This document shows positions 16,533 through 25,156 of a stretch of 64,000 nt of DNA, piece after piece. The stretch's first letter is position 1, and every line of letters starts with the position of its first letter. This DNA comes from Mesobacillus boroniphilus (GTDB taxonomy: Bacteria > Bacillota > Bacilli > Bacillales > Cytobacillaceae): the NCBI RefSeq assembly GCF_018424685.1, contig NZ_QTKX01000001.1, forward strand, positions 434,001 through 498,000, given 5' to 3'. The position numbers and the translations under genes are program-made. The notes beneath the pieces were generated by a model, which had not been told where the DNA came from, searched no databases, and saw only the letters and a list, made by a program, of their open reading frames with translations.

Positions 16533-18686
16533 TTATTTTCGCGTAATGATGATTACATCATTTTCGATAACTGCTTTTAATTCAGCTGCATCCGGTTCTT
16601 CAAGGATAAAGTCCGCGATGGAATCTTCGAGTTGTTCCTGGATGGAGCGGCGAAGAGGGCGTGCACCAAATGCAGGGTGGTATCCTAGCTCAGCAAGCTT
16701 TTCCTTTACTTCAGCTTCAACTTCTAGGCTGATGTTCTGCTCTGAAAGTGTGTCCTTCAGTTCAGCAAGCATCAAGTCAACAATTTGAAGAAGATGTCTT
16801 TTTTCAAGTGCCTTGAACTCGATGATGCTGTCGAAGCGATTTAGGAATTCTGGCTTGAAGAAGCCTCCCAGGGAATCAAGGATACTTGATTCGTTGACAG
16901 CTGTGCTCTGATTGAATCCTACCTTAATTGTTTTATGTCCGACTCCAGCATTGCTTGTCATGATGATAACAGTGTCCTTGAAGCTTACAGTGCGGCCCTG
17001 GCTATCAGTCAGGCGGCCATCCTCAAGAATTTGCAGGAACATATGCTGGACGTCTGGGTGTGCCTTCTCGATTTCATCCAGCAGAATGATGCTGTAAGGA
17101 TTCCGCCTTACTTTTTCGGTCAGTTGACCTGCTTCATCGTGACCTACATAACCAGGAGGTGAACCGATCAACTTGGATACACTGTGCTTTTCCATGTATT
17201 CACTCATGTCAAGACGGACCATTGAATCTTTCGAGCCAAACAGCTCTTCCGCCAGTGTCCTTGTTAATTCTGTCTTACCGACACCTGTTGGACCGACGAA
17301 TAGGAATGATCCAATCGGACGGTTTTTTGATTTCAGTCCAGCACGGCTGCGGCGGATTGCCTTGGCTACTTTCTGTACAGCATCATCCTGTCCGATTACC
17401 TTGCCATTAAGGTTCGCGACAAGATTCTTCATCCTTACTTGTTCGTCCTCCTGAAGTTTGCCCACAGGAATTCCTGTCTTCTGTTCGATGATTTCCTGGA
17501 TATGCAGGACTGTTACAAAAGGAGGTGCTGCATTGCCATTTTCATTTAATGCTTTTTCCAGCTTTGCTTCCTCGTCACGAAGCTTTGCAGCTGTTTCATA
17601 GTCTTCCTGCTTCAATGCCTCTTCCTTTTCCTTTGCGATTTCAGCAAGGCGGCTTTCGGCATCATTTTTATTTGTATAATCAGAAACCAGGTTAAGCTTA
17701 GAACCAGCTTCATCCATTAAATCAATCGCTTTGTCAGGAAGGAAGCGATCCTGGATATAACGGTGTGAGAGCTGGACACATGCCTTTATCGTTTCTTCCG
17801 GAAAGGAAACCTGATGGAAATCTTCGTACTTCGATTGAATTCCCTTCAGGATTTCGACAGCCTCGTCCACTGTTGGTTCGATGACATTTACTGGCTGGAA
17901 GCGTCTCTCGAGCGCCGCATCTTTTTCAATTTGACGATATTCCTTCAGAGTTGTTGCACCGACTACCTGAAGCTCACCTCGGGCAAGTGCTGGCTTCAGG
18001 ATATTACCTGCATCCATGGAACCTTCTGCAGAGCCAGCACCAACAAGCTGATGGATTTCATCAATGAACAAAATGATATTTTTGCGGGCCTGTAATTCAG
18101 AAATCAGTTGTTTCATTCTCTCCTCAAATTGGCCGCGAATTCCTGTATTGGAAACCATCGAAGCAACATCTAAAAGATAAACTTCCTTGTTCTTCAGTTT
18201 ATCAGGGACAGCATCCTCAATAATCTTTAGAGCGAGTCCTTCAGCAATGGCTGTCTTACCTACTCCAGGTTCCCCGATCAGCACAGGATTATTTTTATTC
18301 CTCCTATTTAATATCTCGATTACTCGTTTGATTTCTTCGTCTCGTCCAATTACAGGATCAATCAAACCGGTCTTTGCAATTTGGGTCAAGTTTCTCCCAT
18401 ATTGATCGATGAAGCCATTTCTTCCACCAGCAGTTTTCTTAACAGCAGCCGGGCGATGATTAGGTTCTTGATTATTCATATTGCTTGAAAACTGTTTGAA
18501 CATATCATTAAAAGGCGAGCCACCTAAGCCGGAAAATCCAGACATCGGGCTGCCAAAGGAAGCACCTAATTTTTCTTTTTCTGTTTGGTAGCAATCTTCG
18601 CAGAGCATTAAATGCTTCTGATTACCGTTTAAATTTACTCTCAACTGGATATTTGCGTGTTTTTCCTGGCAATTTTGGCAAAGCAT
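16533..18686 (-). CDS. clpE: ClpE, AAA+ unfoldase of the Clp protease
   Basis: 717-residue ClpE, the class III heat-shock unfoldase that feeds misfolded proteins to ClpP. The N-terminus carries the ClpE-specific zinc finger (C3, C6, C29, C32). Two AAA+ modules follow: [15 protein letters not shown] with LFIDEIHQL, and [19 protein letters not shown] with [13 protein letters not shown], separated by a UVR-like linker ([26 protein letters not shown]). Upstream lies a sigma-A promoter with overlapping CtsR operators, so it is heat-induced and CtsR-repressed. AAGGAGGAA precedes the ATG. Its neighbour ykvI follows divergently, as in B. subtilis. Confidence 0.97.
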   Translation of the reverse strand: MLCQNCQEKHANIQLRVNLNGNQKHLMLCEDCYQTEKEKLGASFGSPMSGFSGLGGSPFNDMFKQFSSNMNNQEPNHRPAAVKKTAGGRNGFIDQYGRNLTQIAKTGLIDPVIGRDEEIKRVIEILNRRNKNNPVLIGEPGVGKTAIAEGLALKIIEDAVPDKLKNKEVYLLDVASMVSNTGIRGQFEERMKQLISELQARKNIILFIDEIHQLVGAGSAEGSMDAGNILKPALARGELQVVGATTLKEYRQIEKDAALERRFQPVNVIEPTVDEAVEILKGIQSKYEDFHQVSFPEETIKACVQLSHRYIQDRFLPDKAIDLMDEAGSKLNLVSDYTNKNDAESRLAEIAKEKEEALKQEDYETAAKLRDEEAKLEKALNENGNAAPPFVTVLHIQEIIEQKTGIPVGKLQEDEQVRMKNLVANLNGKVIGQDDAVQKVAKAIRRSRAGLKSKNRPIGSFLFVGPTGVGKTELTRTLAEELFGSKDSMVRLDMSEYMEKHSVSKLIGSPPGYVGHDEAGQLTEKVRRNPYSIILLDEIEKAHPDVQHMFLQILEDGRLTDSQGRTVSFKDTVIIMTSNAGVGHKTIKVGFNQSTAVNESSILDSLGGFFKPEFLNRFDSIIEFKALEKRHLLQIVDLMLAELKDTLSEQNISLEVEAEVKEKLAELGYHPAFGARPLRRSIQEQLEDSIADFILEEPDAAELKAVIENDVIIITRK

Positions 18687-18747
18687 TTAAATTCCTCCTT
18701 CAAAAATGTAATTTCCATTTAAAATGATCAAAGATTTTTCTTTTGAC

Positions 18748-18764
18748 CTTGACTATCTTTGATC
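18748..18764 (-). promoter_or_regulatory. second, weaker CtsR operator of clpE
   Basis: On the minus strand GATCAAA-GAT-AGTCAAG, a heptad direct repeat differing at two positions from the CtsR consensus RGTCAAA-N3-RGTCAAA. It lies just downstream of the predicted transcription start, where binding would block elongation. Multiple CtsR sites are known before clpE in B. subtilis. Confidence 0.65.
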
Positions 18765-18775
18765 AATTTGAATTT

Positions 18776-18804
18776 ATTATACTTTGACCTAATTTGACTT
18801 TCAA
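18776..18804 (-). promoter_or_regulatory. sigma-A promoter of clpE with CtsR operator
   Basis: On the minus strand TTGAAA (18799-18804), a 17-base spacer and a perfect TATAAT (18776-18781). The spacer is filled by AGTCAAA-TTA-GGTCAAA (18783-18799), an exact CtsR heptad direct repeat. CtsR bound here would occlude RNA polymerase; heat or arginine phosphorylation relieves this in known systems. Confidence 0.92.
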
Positions 18805-18917
18805 GAAGTTTGATTATGGTAATTTTTTGAAATTGTGGTGTTTGAATTACCTTTTAAAAAAAGCTCGTCATGGTTTGTCTATCCTTACATATATTGAGAA
18901 GGAGGGAGGGGAACGCT

Positions 18918-19961
18918 TTGAAGACAAATTGGGGTGCTGCCTTTCAAATCGCTGCTGTTTATGTTGGTACTGTTGTGGGAGCCGGCTTTGCGACCGGGAG
19001 GGAAATCGTCGAATTCTTTTCCCGCTTTGGAATATTTGGATTGATTGGGGTTTTCATGGCGGGTTACATTCTTACATATTTGGGTGCAAAATTGATGCGT
19101 ATTGCAGCGGCAATCGGGGCCCGTTCATATGAAGAAATGAATGTACATTTATTTGGGAAGTTTTTTGGCAGGATCATCAATATTATGATGCTGTTTATGC
19201 TGCTAGGGGTTTGTGCCGTTATGCTTTCGGGTGCAGGGGCAGTTTTCGAGGAGCAGCTTGGATTGACAAAATCGCTGGGAATCTTTATCACGATTGCATT
19301 GTCACTTGCCGTTATGGTTGTCGGTTTAAAGGGCGTATTTGCTGTCAACACCTTTGTCGTGCCGATGATGATCTTGTTCAGTCTGATCTTATTTTTCCTT
19401 TCCGTTAAGTTGCCTGGATTCATTGAACAGGTCGTTTTTATTCCATATGCAGAGGATGGCTGGAAGGCCGTAATCGGACCATTTTCATATACAGCCCTAA
19501 ACCTGTCGCTTGCCCAGGCAGTGCTTGTTCCTGTTGCAGCAGAGATGAAAGACGATAATACTGTAAAATGGGGAGGAATCCTCGGCGGGATTGCGCTGAC
19601 TTTAATCCTGCTTTCAAGCCATTTGACCTTAATCATGCTCCCAGGATTCGAAACTTTTGAAATACCGATGGCAGTCGTTATGAAGCAGCTAGCTGCAGGA
19701 CTTTACTGGATTTTTGTCCTGATTGTATATGGTGAAATATTCACATCTGTAATCGGCAATATTTTTGGCCTTGAAAGGCAGATTCAAAAATATGTCAAGC
19801 TGCCAAGCCTACTCGTCGTCTCACTGCTCTTCTTAATTTGTTATTTCATCAGCTTGATCGATTATGGAACACTTCTTTCAATCTTGTACCCAGTTTTTGG
19901 CTATATCAGTTTAATCTTTATAGTGTTGTTATGGATGAAACCAGTTAATGAGAATAAATAA
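18918..19961 (+). CDS. ykvI: YkvI family membrane transporter-like protein
   Basis: 347-residue integral membrane protein with about ten hydrophobic helices, resembling YkvI of B. subtilis and the wider amino-acid/sodium symporter-like fold. The first helix contains the unwound-helix glycine motif GTVVGAGFATGRE, typical of APC-fold carriers. The TTG at 18918 is chosen because GGAGGGAGGGG ends seven bases upstream and the protein then starts with a short polar stretch (KTNWGAAFQ). It is divergent from clpE, the same arrangement as in B. subtilis. Substrate unknown. Confidence 0.85.
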   Translation: MKTNWGAAFQIAAVYVGTVVGAGFATGREIVEFFSRFGIFGLIGVFMAGYILTYLGAKLMRIAAAIGARSYEEMNVHLFGKFFGRIINIMMLFMLLGVCAVMLSGAGAVFEEQLGLTKSLGIFITIALSLAVMVVGLKGVFAVNTFVVPMMILFSLILFFLSVKLPGFIEQVVFIPYAEDGWKAVIGPFSYTALNLSLAQAVLVPVAAEMKDDNTVKWGGILGGIALTLILLSSHLTLIMLPGFETFEIPMAVVMKQLAAGLYWIFVLIVYGEIFTSVIGNIFGLERQIQKYVKLPSLLVVSLLFLICYFISLIDYGTLLSILYPVFGYISLIFIVLLWMKPVNENK

Positions 19962-19962
19962 A

Positions 19963-19990
19963 AAAGAAGGGGGGAAGCCCCTTCTTTATT
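19963..19990. terminator. bidirectional terminator
   Basis: Arms AAAGAAGGGG and CCCCTTCTTT around a short GGAAG loop between convergent ykvI and the lipoprotein gene; T-rich on both outward sides. Confidence 0.88.
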
Positions 19991-20642
19991 TATTCTCTTT
20001 CATGATCGTTTTGGCCATTTCCAGGAATGCGTTGCGATGGTCAGCATCTTCTTTTGTGAATAGAGTCAGTTTTAAAGGTTGTTCCTGATTTTTAATTAAA
20101 TAAGTTGTTACGATGTCTGATCCGCTTTGAGTTTCCATAGCCCATGCATTGTTGAAGAATGGGTCTTCAGGTTTTTGGGCTTCTTTTACTTCAGGACCTA
20201 CAGCTGCTAGCTGAGCTTTTGAATTCTCTTCGACTAACGCCCATTCCGCGTCAGCTGGCAGTAATTCTATCCGCATAAACACACTGTCGTCTTCAGTCCA
20301 CATCAATACATCCTTGTTAGGTTCCTCTGCTGACAATTCATATTCCGGTAAAACATACATAGAGTAATTTTGATTATCATTGTATTTCAAAAAAGCAGTT
20401 TGTTCCTTTTGTTCGCCTTTTATTGTATAGGCGATGTTTTGTTCCATTATGCGGATTAATCCCTCTTCATTACTTTTTTCTTGGTCCGTTGTCTTTTGAT
20501 CTTCTTCATTTTTTTCTGGCGCAGCAGCCGGCTGGGCTGCAGGTGCCTTATCTGTCGGTTTGGATTCTTCTTGAGAACCACAGCCTGCAATGATTAGTGC
20601 TGAAAATCCGATTACCGCAAAAGGTTTCGCTAATTTGTTCAT
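19986..20642 (-). CDS. lipoprotein of unknown function
   Basis: 218-residue exported lipoprotein. The signal peptide ends in the lipobox IIAGC (cysteine 21). A low-complexity linker rich in alanine, proline, glutamate and lysine (about residues 25-60) leads to a globular domain with mixed strands and helices. No enzyme motif is visible. Its last bases lie inside the shared terminator with ykvI. It stands alone and precedes a CPBP protease gene on the same strand, separated by about 190 bases and a terminator, so probably not an operon. Confidence 0.7.
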   Translation of the reverse strand: MNKLAKPFAVIGFSALIIAGCGSQEESKPTDKAPAAQPAAAPEKNEEDQKTTDQEKSNEEGLIRIMEQNIAYTIKGEQKEQTAFLKYNDNQNYSMYVLPEYELSAEEPNKDVLMWTEDDSVFMRIELLPADAEWALVEENSKAQLAAVGPEVKEAQKPEDPFFNNAWAMETQSGSDIVTTYLIKNQEQPLKLTLFTKEDADHRNAFLEMAKTIMKENK

Positions 20643-20764
20643 GCCTAATTGCCCCCTGTTATTTCGATTGGTGATTTCTACATTTTTAGACGGAATAGAT
20701 TAATGAAAGTTACAGTACTTGCCGCTTTTACAAAATATCATGGACAGGCAGATAGGACAATAAT

Positions 20765-20800
20765 GAAAATGACCCATAAGCCAATGATCGGCATGGGTCA
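20765..20800 (-). terminator. terminator of the CPBP protease gene
   Basis: Arms TGACCCAT and ATGGGTCA around a loop that contains a further CC/GG pairing; followed on the minus strand by TTTTC. Confidence 0.75.
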
Positions 20801-20830
20801 CTTTGAGTTGGAATTCTAATTATTTGCAAT

Positions 20831-21442
20831 TTAGCTAAGAGGAAGAAAAACAAATAGTAATAAATCAAAGACGATGTGAGAGACAATAACGAGTGGCATG
20901 CTCCGTTTCCATGCATATAAAATACTCCACGACAGCCCTGCGATAATTGCAGCCAACACGAGAATGAACTCTCCAGAATAGAGATGGACAGAAGCATATA
21001 AAATAACAGAAAGACCAATCGAAATTTTCACACTAAAGTATTTGCTGAGTCGTTTTTGGATAAATCCTCGCCAAAAGATTTCTTCACCAGGTGCAAGTAT
21101 TAACACCAAGACGAGATAATGCCAGAATAAGTCAGGTGAGAATCTGCTGTATAGACGCGAGATTTGGTTGGCGAAGGGTAAATTGAGCACCTCGATCAGG
21201 AAGCTCCCAAGCCAAAAGAGGCCAAACAAACCGAGACCCGAAGCAACCCCTAGCGTTAAGTAAGAGAGTGTTGAGGTATTGTCCTCGATTTCTTCGTGTA
21301 TGATGGAGTAACTAATCAGAACCAGCATCGAAGCTGTGAATATATACCAGAATACGTCTTTATCCTCGAAGGTAAAAAATAGTAGTAGATGCGCGATCAA
21401 AATACCAAGAATTAATCTGCGATCCGCTATCCAATTCTTCAT
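20831..21442 (-). CDS. CPBP-family intramembrane glutamic protease
   Basis: 203-residue membrane protein with about six helices and the CPBP (CAAX protease/bacteriocin-processing) motifs: GEEIFWRGF in helix 3-4, with the paired glutamates and arginine, and HIVFD near the C-terminus. The second conserved histidine is in VILYASVHLYSGE. Members process prenylated or other membrane peptides, and some protect against self-made bacteriocins; none is visible nearby. AAGGGG precedes the ATG. Start and family are well supported; the substrate is unknown. Confidence 0.88.
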   Translation of the reverse strand: MKNWIADRRLILGILIAHLLLFFTFEDKDVFWYIFTASMLVLISYSIIHEEIEDNTSTLSYLTLGVASGLGLFGLFWLGSFLIEVLNLPFANQISRLYSRFSPDLFWHYLVLVLILAPGEEIFWRGFIQKRLSKYFSVKISIGLSVILYASVHLYSGEFILVLAAIIAGLSWSILYAWKRSMPLVIVSHIVFDLLLFVFLPLS

Positions 21443-21569
21443 TTTTCATATAACCCCTTTCCAGAAACAAAATTTATTGTACCAAATAATTCATTAAAAT
21501 TGTAAGGAAATGATTTCTTCCAGATGGGGCATGGTAATAATGAACGAAAATTTGAATGGAGGGAAGATC

Positions 21570-21686
21570 ATGTCAGAATCAAAGCGCGAGAGGGAGCGTA
21601 ATTGGACTGTCCGAAAACAGGATCAGCATCCGCATGGAAAAGTAAAATCCTTTAAAGAACTTGCTGGCAAGGAAAATAAAGAATAA
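21570..21686 (+). CDS. small charged protein, 38 residues
   Basis: A 38-codon gene with a strong GGAGGGAAG ribosome binding site. The product begins MSESKRERERNWTVRKQ and is very hydrophilic, rich in arginine, lysine and glutamate, with no cysteine or hydrophobic core. A terminator starts within ten bases of the stop codon. I believe similar tiny proteins are conserved in Bacillaceae, but I cannot name a function. The tight ribosome-binding-site-to-terminator packaging argues that it is a real gene. Confidence 0.75.
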   Translation: MSESKRERERNWTVRKQDQHPHGKVKSFKELAGKENKE

Positions 21687-21689
21687 AGA

Positions 21690-21716
21690 AGAAAAAGCAG
21701 CTTAGGCTGCTTTTCT
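21690..21716 (+). terminator. terminator of the 38-residue protein gene
   Basis: Arms AAAAGCAGC and GCTGCTTTT around TTA, extended by GAAG/CTTC pairing outside; may also serve ykvS on the opposite strand. Confidence 0.85.
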
Positions 21717-21734
21717 CTTCTTGGCTTTCATATA

Positions 21735-21923
21735 TTAATAGGCTGTTTCTTTAACAATTTTATAGTTTTTATGATTGATGACAGTGCGTTGATCGAGCTC
21801 CAAATCCCGGAAATTGTTCATATATGTCAAATCAACAATAACTGAGTTTTCATTGACTTTTTCTACGACACCTTGCAATCCTGCTTTGAATTCGATTACA
21901 TTTCCAACTTCGGCTTTCTTCAA
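21735..21923 (-). CDS. ykvS: YkvS family protein (DUF2187)
   Basis: 62-residue protein starting at a TTG (21923) that lies nine bases after AAGGAG; the longer frame from 21962 would translate the leader. The sequence KAEVGNVIEFKAGLQGVVEKVNENSVIVDLT followed by NHKNYKIVK matches B. subtilis YkvS, a small beta-barrel (KOW/SH3-like) protein of unknown function. The synteny with clpE-ykvI upstream and ptsHI downstream also fits. Single gene. Confidence 0.88.
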   Translation of the reverse strand: MKKAEVGNVIEFKAGLQGVVEKVNENSVIVDLTYMNNFRDLELDQRTVINHKNYKIVKETAY

Positions 21924-22219
21924 ATAAACTCGCTCCTTCGTTATATTTCGAATTACTAACATTTTGCCTTAATTTTCACCTAGCGTAAAGGAAAATCAGT
22001 ATTAAATTTCAAATGTTCACGAAACTTTCATTTTATAAAAGTTAGAAAATTCAATTTATATAACCTATTATATAGAAAAATTACATGTGCATCCAGATAA
22101 AATTTAAAATGTTTTCCATTTACAAATTTAGAAACATGGGAAAGAAAAATAATTGGAATTTGCAAATTGATTAATAGGAGATAAAATAGTTTTAGTTTAT
22201 GAAACAAGGGGTGGTTATT

Positions 22220-22414
22220 TTGGATAAAGAACAGGCTGTCCGAATGCTGGAAAGTTTGAAAAATAAAGAAGTAGAAGAAATCTTTGTCGCGAAACAGGAT
22301 TTTATGGATTTTCGTGAATTGTTGGTAGTAAGGCAAGATTTTAAGCACATCAGGGGTATCGCTCAAAGAGGTGGCGATGTCATCTTTAGATATATGGATG
22401 AAGCGAGGAGTTAA
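22220..22414 (+). CDS. small hypothetical protein, 64 residues
   Basis: 64-residue protein starting at the TTG at 22220, which follows AAGGGGTGG by six bases; the ATG at 22199 has no suitably placed ribosome binding site. The sequence begins DKEQAVRMLESLKNKEVEEIFV and ends VIFRYMDEARS, an alpha-beta pattern with charged surface. It lies close to the second spo0E-like gene (about 95 bases upstream of it). I do not recognise the family. Confidence 0.65.
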   Translation: MDKEQAVRMLESLKNKEVEEIFVAKQDFMDFRELLVVRQDFKHIRGIAQRGGDVIFRYMDEARS

Positions 22415-22509
22415 ATTCAAAAAAAACTAACGGCTAGGGTAAATTTTTACTATCCCTATTAGTGGAATAGTAGTAAAATATTAACACAGACTGATGAGGT
22501 GATTCGTTG

Positions 22510-22701
22510 ATGGAAACTTTGTGCCCTGAAAAGATAATGGTAGAAATCGAACACAAACGGAGAGAAATGATTTCAGCCGCTAAGGAAACAGGTTTTCTAA
22601 GCGTACAAACCATATCAGCCAGCCAGGAGCTTGATAAGCTTTTAAATATTATTCAGGAAGAACTGCATGTTTTTCAAAAAAAATTTCCGGGGGAGCACTA
22701 A
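22510..22701 (+). CDS. Spo0E-like aspartyl-phosphate phosphatase
   Basis: 63-residue Spo0E-family protein with the hallmark SASQELDKLL and the first helix IMVEIEHKRREMISAAKETGFLS. Known members dephosphorylate Spo0A~P and reduce sporulation or biofilm entry. The ATG at 22510 is preferred over TTG at 22507 because GAGGTG lies eight bases before it. It is a close functional counterpart of the gene at the left window edge but shorter at the C-terminus. A terminator overlaps its stop region. Confidence 0.87.
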   Translation: METLCPEKIMVEIEHKRREMISAAKETGFLSVQTISASQELDKLLNIIQEELHVFQKKFPGEH

Positions 22702-22716
22702 AAAGTGTTCCTTTTT
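22692..22716 (+). terminator. terminator of the second spo0E-like gene
   Basis: Arms GGAGCACT and AGTGTTCC (one G-U pair) around AAAA, followed by TTTTT; the left arm is within the coding end. Confidence 0.82.
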
Positions 22717-23010
22717 ATTTGGATAAAATTGGTTGAAAATTCACATTTTTACTTTCGGGTGTTAAACTTTTCATAAGTCTTTTAAAGAAGGCAGTTTTTG
22801 CTTTGATTTGTTGCTTTTCGAACATGAACTTTTTACCACATTATTAAAGGTATCGGGGCTCTTTTCGAGAAGGCTACTGAACAAGGGCTGCAATCCTACT
22901 CGTAAAAACCCAGGTGCCGGCTTTTACTTTTCGTTGAAAAAGCAACGAAGTTTATGAAAAGAGCGTTACAAAAAGAAGACATGAGTTCATTCGCAATGGG
23001 GGAAAGAGAA
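22717..23010. other. intergenic region before the MoxR operon
   Basis: About 290 bases with no convincing gene. A short in-frame extension of the MoxR reading frame (from 22954) has no ribosome binding site. A region near 22858-22935 has GC-rich short stretches (GGGGCTC, GGTGCCGGC), but no stem long enough to call a riboswitch. Confidence 0.5.
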
Positions 23011-23955
23011 ATGGAAATAGTAAACAAACTAGAGCAGCTAAAAGAAGAAATTAGGAAAAATGTGGTTGGGCGTGATCATGAGGTAGAGATGATGGTCATA
23101 GCTCTATTGAATAATGGCCATATTCTCATGGAAAGCGTGCCAGGAACGGGGAAAACATTGCTTGCTAAAACATTTGCCAGGACGATAAGCGGTCATTTCT
23201 CAAGAATCCAATTCACACCGGACGTTTTGCCTAGTGATATTACAGGGATCCAGTTTTTTAATCCAAAACTTCAGGAGTTCGAATTAAAACCGGGTCCAAT
23301 TGTCACCAATATTCTTCTGGCAGATGAAATCAACCGTGCAACACCAAGAACCCAGTCAAGCCTGCTGGAGGCAATGGAGGAACATCAGGTAACCATCGAT
23401 GGCCATTCGATTTCCTTAAAATCGCCTTTCCTCGTTATTGCAACCCAGAATCCTGTAGAATCACAGCAGGGGACATTCCAGCTTCCGGTCGCACAGATGG
23501 ACCGTTTCTTTATTAAGTTGGCTCTTGGGTATCCAGAAATAAATGAAGAGAGGGAAATGATAAAAAAACATAGATTTGGAACTGTAGTGTCAGAAGTCAA
23601 CTCCGTTATAAGCGAAGAGGATATCAATTCTTTAAAGCAGGAACTCAGGAATGTGAAGTTAACTAAAGTGGTTGAAGAGTATCTATTGCAAATCACCCGG
23701 AAAACAAGGAAACATTCTTCAATAGAATTAGGGATTAGTCCTAGGGGAACGCTTGCTTTAGTGAAGGCTGCACAAGGAAGAGCCCTCATAAAAGGGCGTA
23801 GCTATGTTGTTCCAAATGATGTGAAAGAGATGGCCCCCTTCGTGTTAGGACACAGGATTTATTTGTCTGCGGAGGCTTCGCTGACATTGACACCAGAAAA
23901 AGTAATTGAGGATTTGCTGGAATCCATTCCGCTTCCGGTAGAATTCGAGGTTTAA
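23011..23955 (+). CDS. MoxR-type AAA+ ATPase
   Basis: 314-residue AAA+ ATPase of the MoxR family, chaperone-like ATPases that mature metalloenzymes or envelope complexes. Walker A is MESVPGTGKTLLAKTFA, Walker B is NILLADEINRA, sensor 1 is FLVIATQNPVE, and the C-terminal lid carries the GISPRGTLALVKAAQ motif. The ATG at 23011 follows GGGGGAAAGAG. It is the first gene of a three-gene operon with a DUF58 protein five bases later and a membrane protein, the conserved MoxR-DUF58-transglutaminase-like arrangement. Confidence 0.92.
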   Translation: MEIVNKLEQLKEEIRKNVVGRDHEVEMMVIALLNNGHILMESVPGTGKTLLAKTFARTISGHFSRIQFTPDVLPSDITGIQFFNPKLQEFELKPGPIVTNILLADEINRATPRTQSSLLEAMEEHQVTIDGHSISLKSPFLVIATQNPVESQQGTFQLPVAQMDRFFIKLALGYPEINEEREMIKKHRFGTVVSEVNSVISEEDINSLKQELRNVKLTKVVEEYLLQITRKTRKHSSIELGISPRGTLALVKAAQGRALIKGRSYVVPNDVKEMAPFVLGHRIYLSAEASLTLTPEKVIEDLLESIPLPVEFEV

Positions 23956-23959
23956 GCCA

Positions 23960-25156
23960 ATGCAATGGAAAAAAATCGTCATTGAGGACCGCTTTCTATC
24001 CATATTGGCCTTTCTAGGTATCCTATTACTGATTGCGAGTTTTTACATGAATTCCTTGCTGATGTTTGGAACTGGCCTGATGATCATTTTTATTGCAGCT
24101 GGGAATTCCTACTATCTGAAACATATTGGTGAAGGCTTGTTTTTCGATAATGACCGTAAGCGTAATCGGTTTTTCATCGGAGACAAAGGGGAGTGGTGCC
24201 TTCAGTTTCTCAATCAAGGCCTTCCAATTATGAAAGGCAATCTCTCCATCTATTTTGATAATGCGGTTGTCCCGGTTTCTGGCGAGTATCATATTCATTC
24301 TTCAAGAGTTGATGTCAGCCTGCCGTTCTCGTTGGGACAAAAAGAAAAAATCAACATCAATATTCCTTTTGTCGCTGAAAAGCGAGGATCATCAAAAATA
24401 AGAAAAATGGAGCTCCATATCCCGCATTTCTTTGGATTCGGAGATACGATTCTTGAGTTTACAGACGTTATCAATATAGAGGCATTAGTCTATCCAAGGG
24501 CTATTTCAGTGCGTAATATCGATAAACATAAGTCAGTTAAGCCTGGCCACAGCCCGTCCTTTTTCTCTGTGTTTGAAGATAATATGGGGCCAATCGGAAC
24601 AAGAGATTATCTGCCGACAGACAGCTTCAACAGGATCGACTGGAATGCAAGTGCAAGGAAAATGACCTTGCAGACGAAGGAATATGAACGGATCAATGAG
24701 GCAGGTGCTGTTTTGTTCATTAATGTTACTGACGGGTATTCAGTGACTAGCAATCTGGAATTTTTGATGAGCAGCACAGCAGAAATGGCCTACTTTTTTC
24801 ATGGGAGGAATATTCCCTTCTCGCTCTGCATGAATATCAGGTCTGCTGGCTTTACACCATTTACTTATCTGCCATTAGGGTCTGGCAAAGACCATCTTCA
24901 GAAGCTGCTTGATTTACTGGCAATAGCAGATTTCCATTCACCAACGATTCCTCATGAACAGCTGCTGTTTTTTTACAAACTGCATTTACCGATTGCCCCT
25001 ACCATGATACATGCTGGAATCCGTACAAAAGGAGCAGATGGATATATCCAAGAATGGATTAGAGAAGGAGTTCAGGTATTCGAGCTGCAAATAGATAATG
25101 AACATGCTTTCCTGGAGCCAATGAAAATTATGTTGAAGGATGTGGCGGGCAAATGA
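23960..25156 (+). CDS. DUF58 membrane protein
   Basis: 398-residue protein with two N-terminal membrane helices (about residues 12-48), a beta-rich middle region, and the DUF58 core with the conserved GTRDYLPTDSFNRIDWNASARKMTLQTKEYE motif, related to von Willebrand A-like folds. DUF58 proteins act with MoxR ATPases. It begins five bases after the MoxR stop codon and overlaps the next gene by four bases (ATGA), so all three are co-translated. The molecular role in Bacillus is not known. Confidence 0.9.
   Translation: MQWKKIVIEDRFLSILAFLGILLLIASFYMNSLLMFGTGLMIIFIAAGNSYYLKHIGEGLFFDNDRKRNRFFIGDKGEWCLQFLNQGLPIMKGNLSIYFDNAVVPVSGEYHIHSSRVDVSLPFSLGQKEKININIPFVAEKRGSSKIRKMELHIPHFFGFGDTILEFTDVINIEALVYPRAISVRNIDKHKSVKPGHSPSFFSVFEDNMGPIGTRDYLPTDSFNRIDWNASARKMTLQTKEYERINEAGAVLFINVTDGYSVTSNLEFLMSSTAEMAYFFHGRNIPFSLCMNIRSAGFTPFTYLPLGSGKDHLQKLLDLLAIADFHSPTIPHEQLLFFYKLHLPIAPTMIHAGIRTKGADGYIQEWIREGVQVFELQIDNEHAFLEPMKIMLKDVAGK

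Noticed and set aside
22028..22420. 130-codon minus-strand frame, rich in phenylalanine and leucine
   Set aside because: It is the AT-rich shadow of the gene at 22220-22414, which has a good ribosome binding site, and has none itself.
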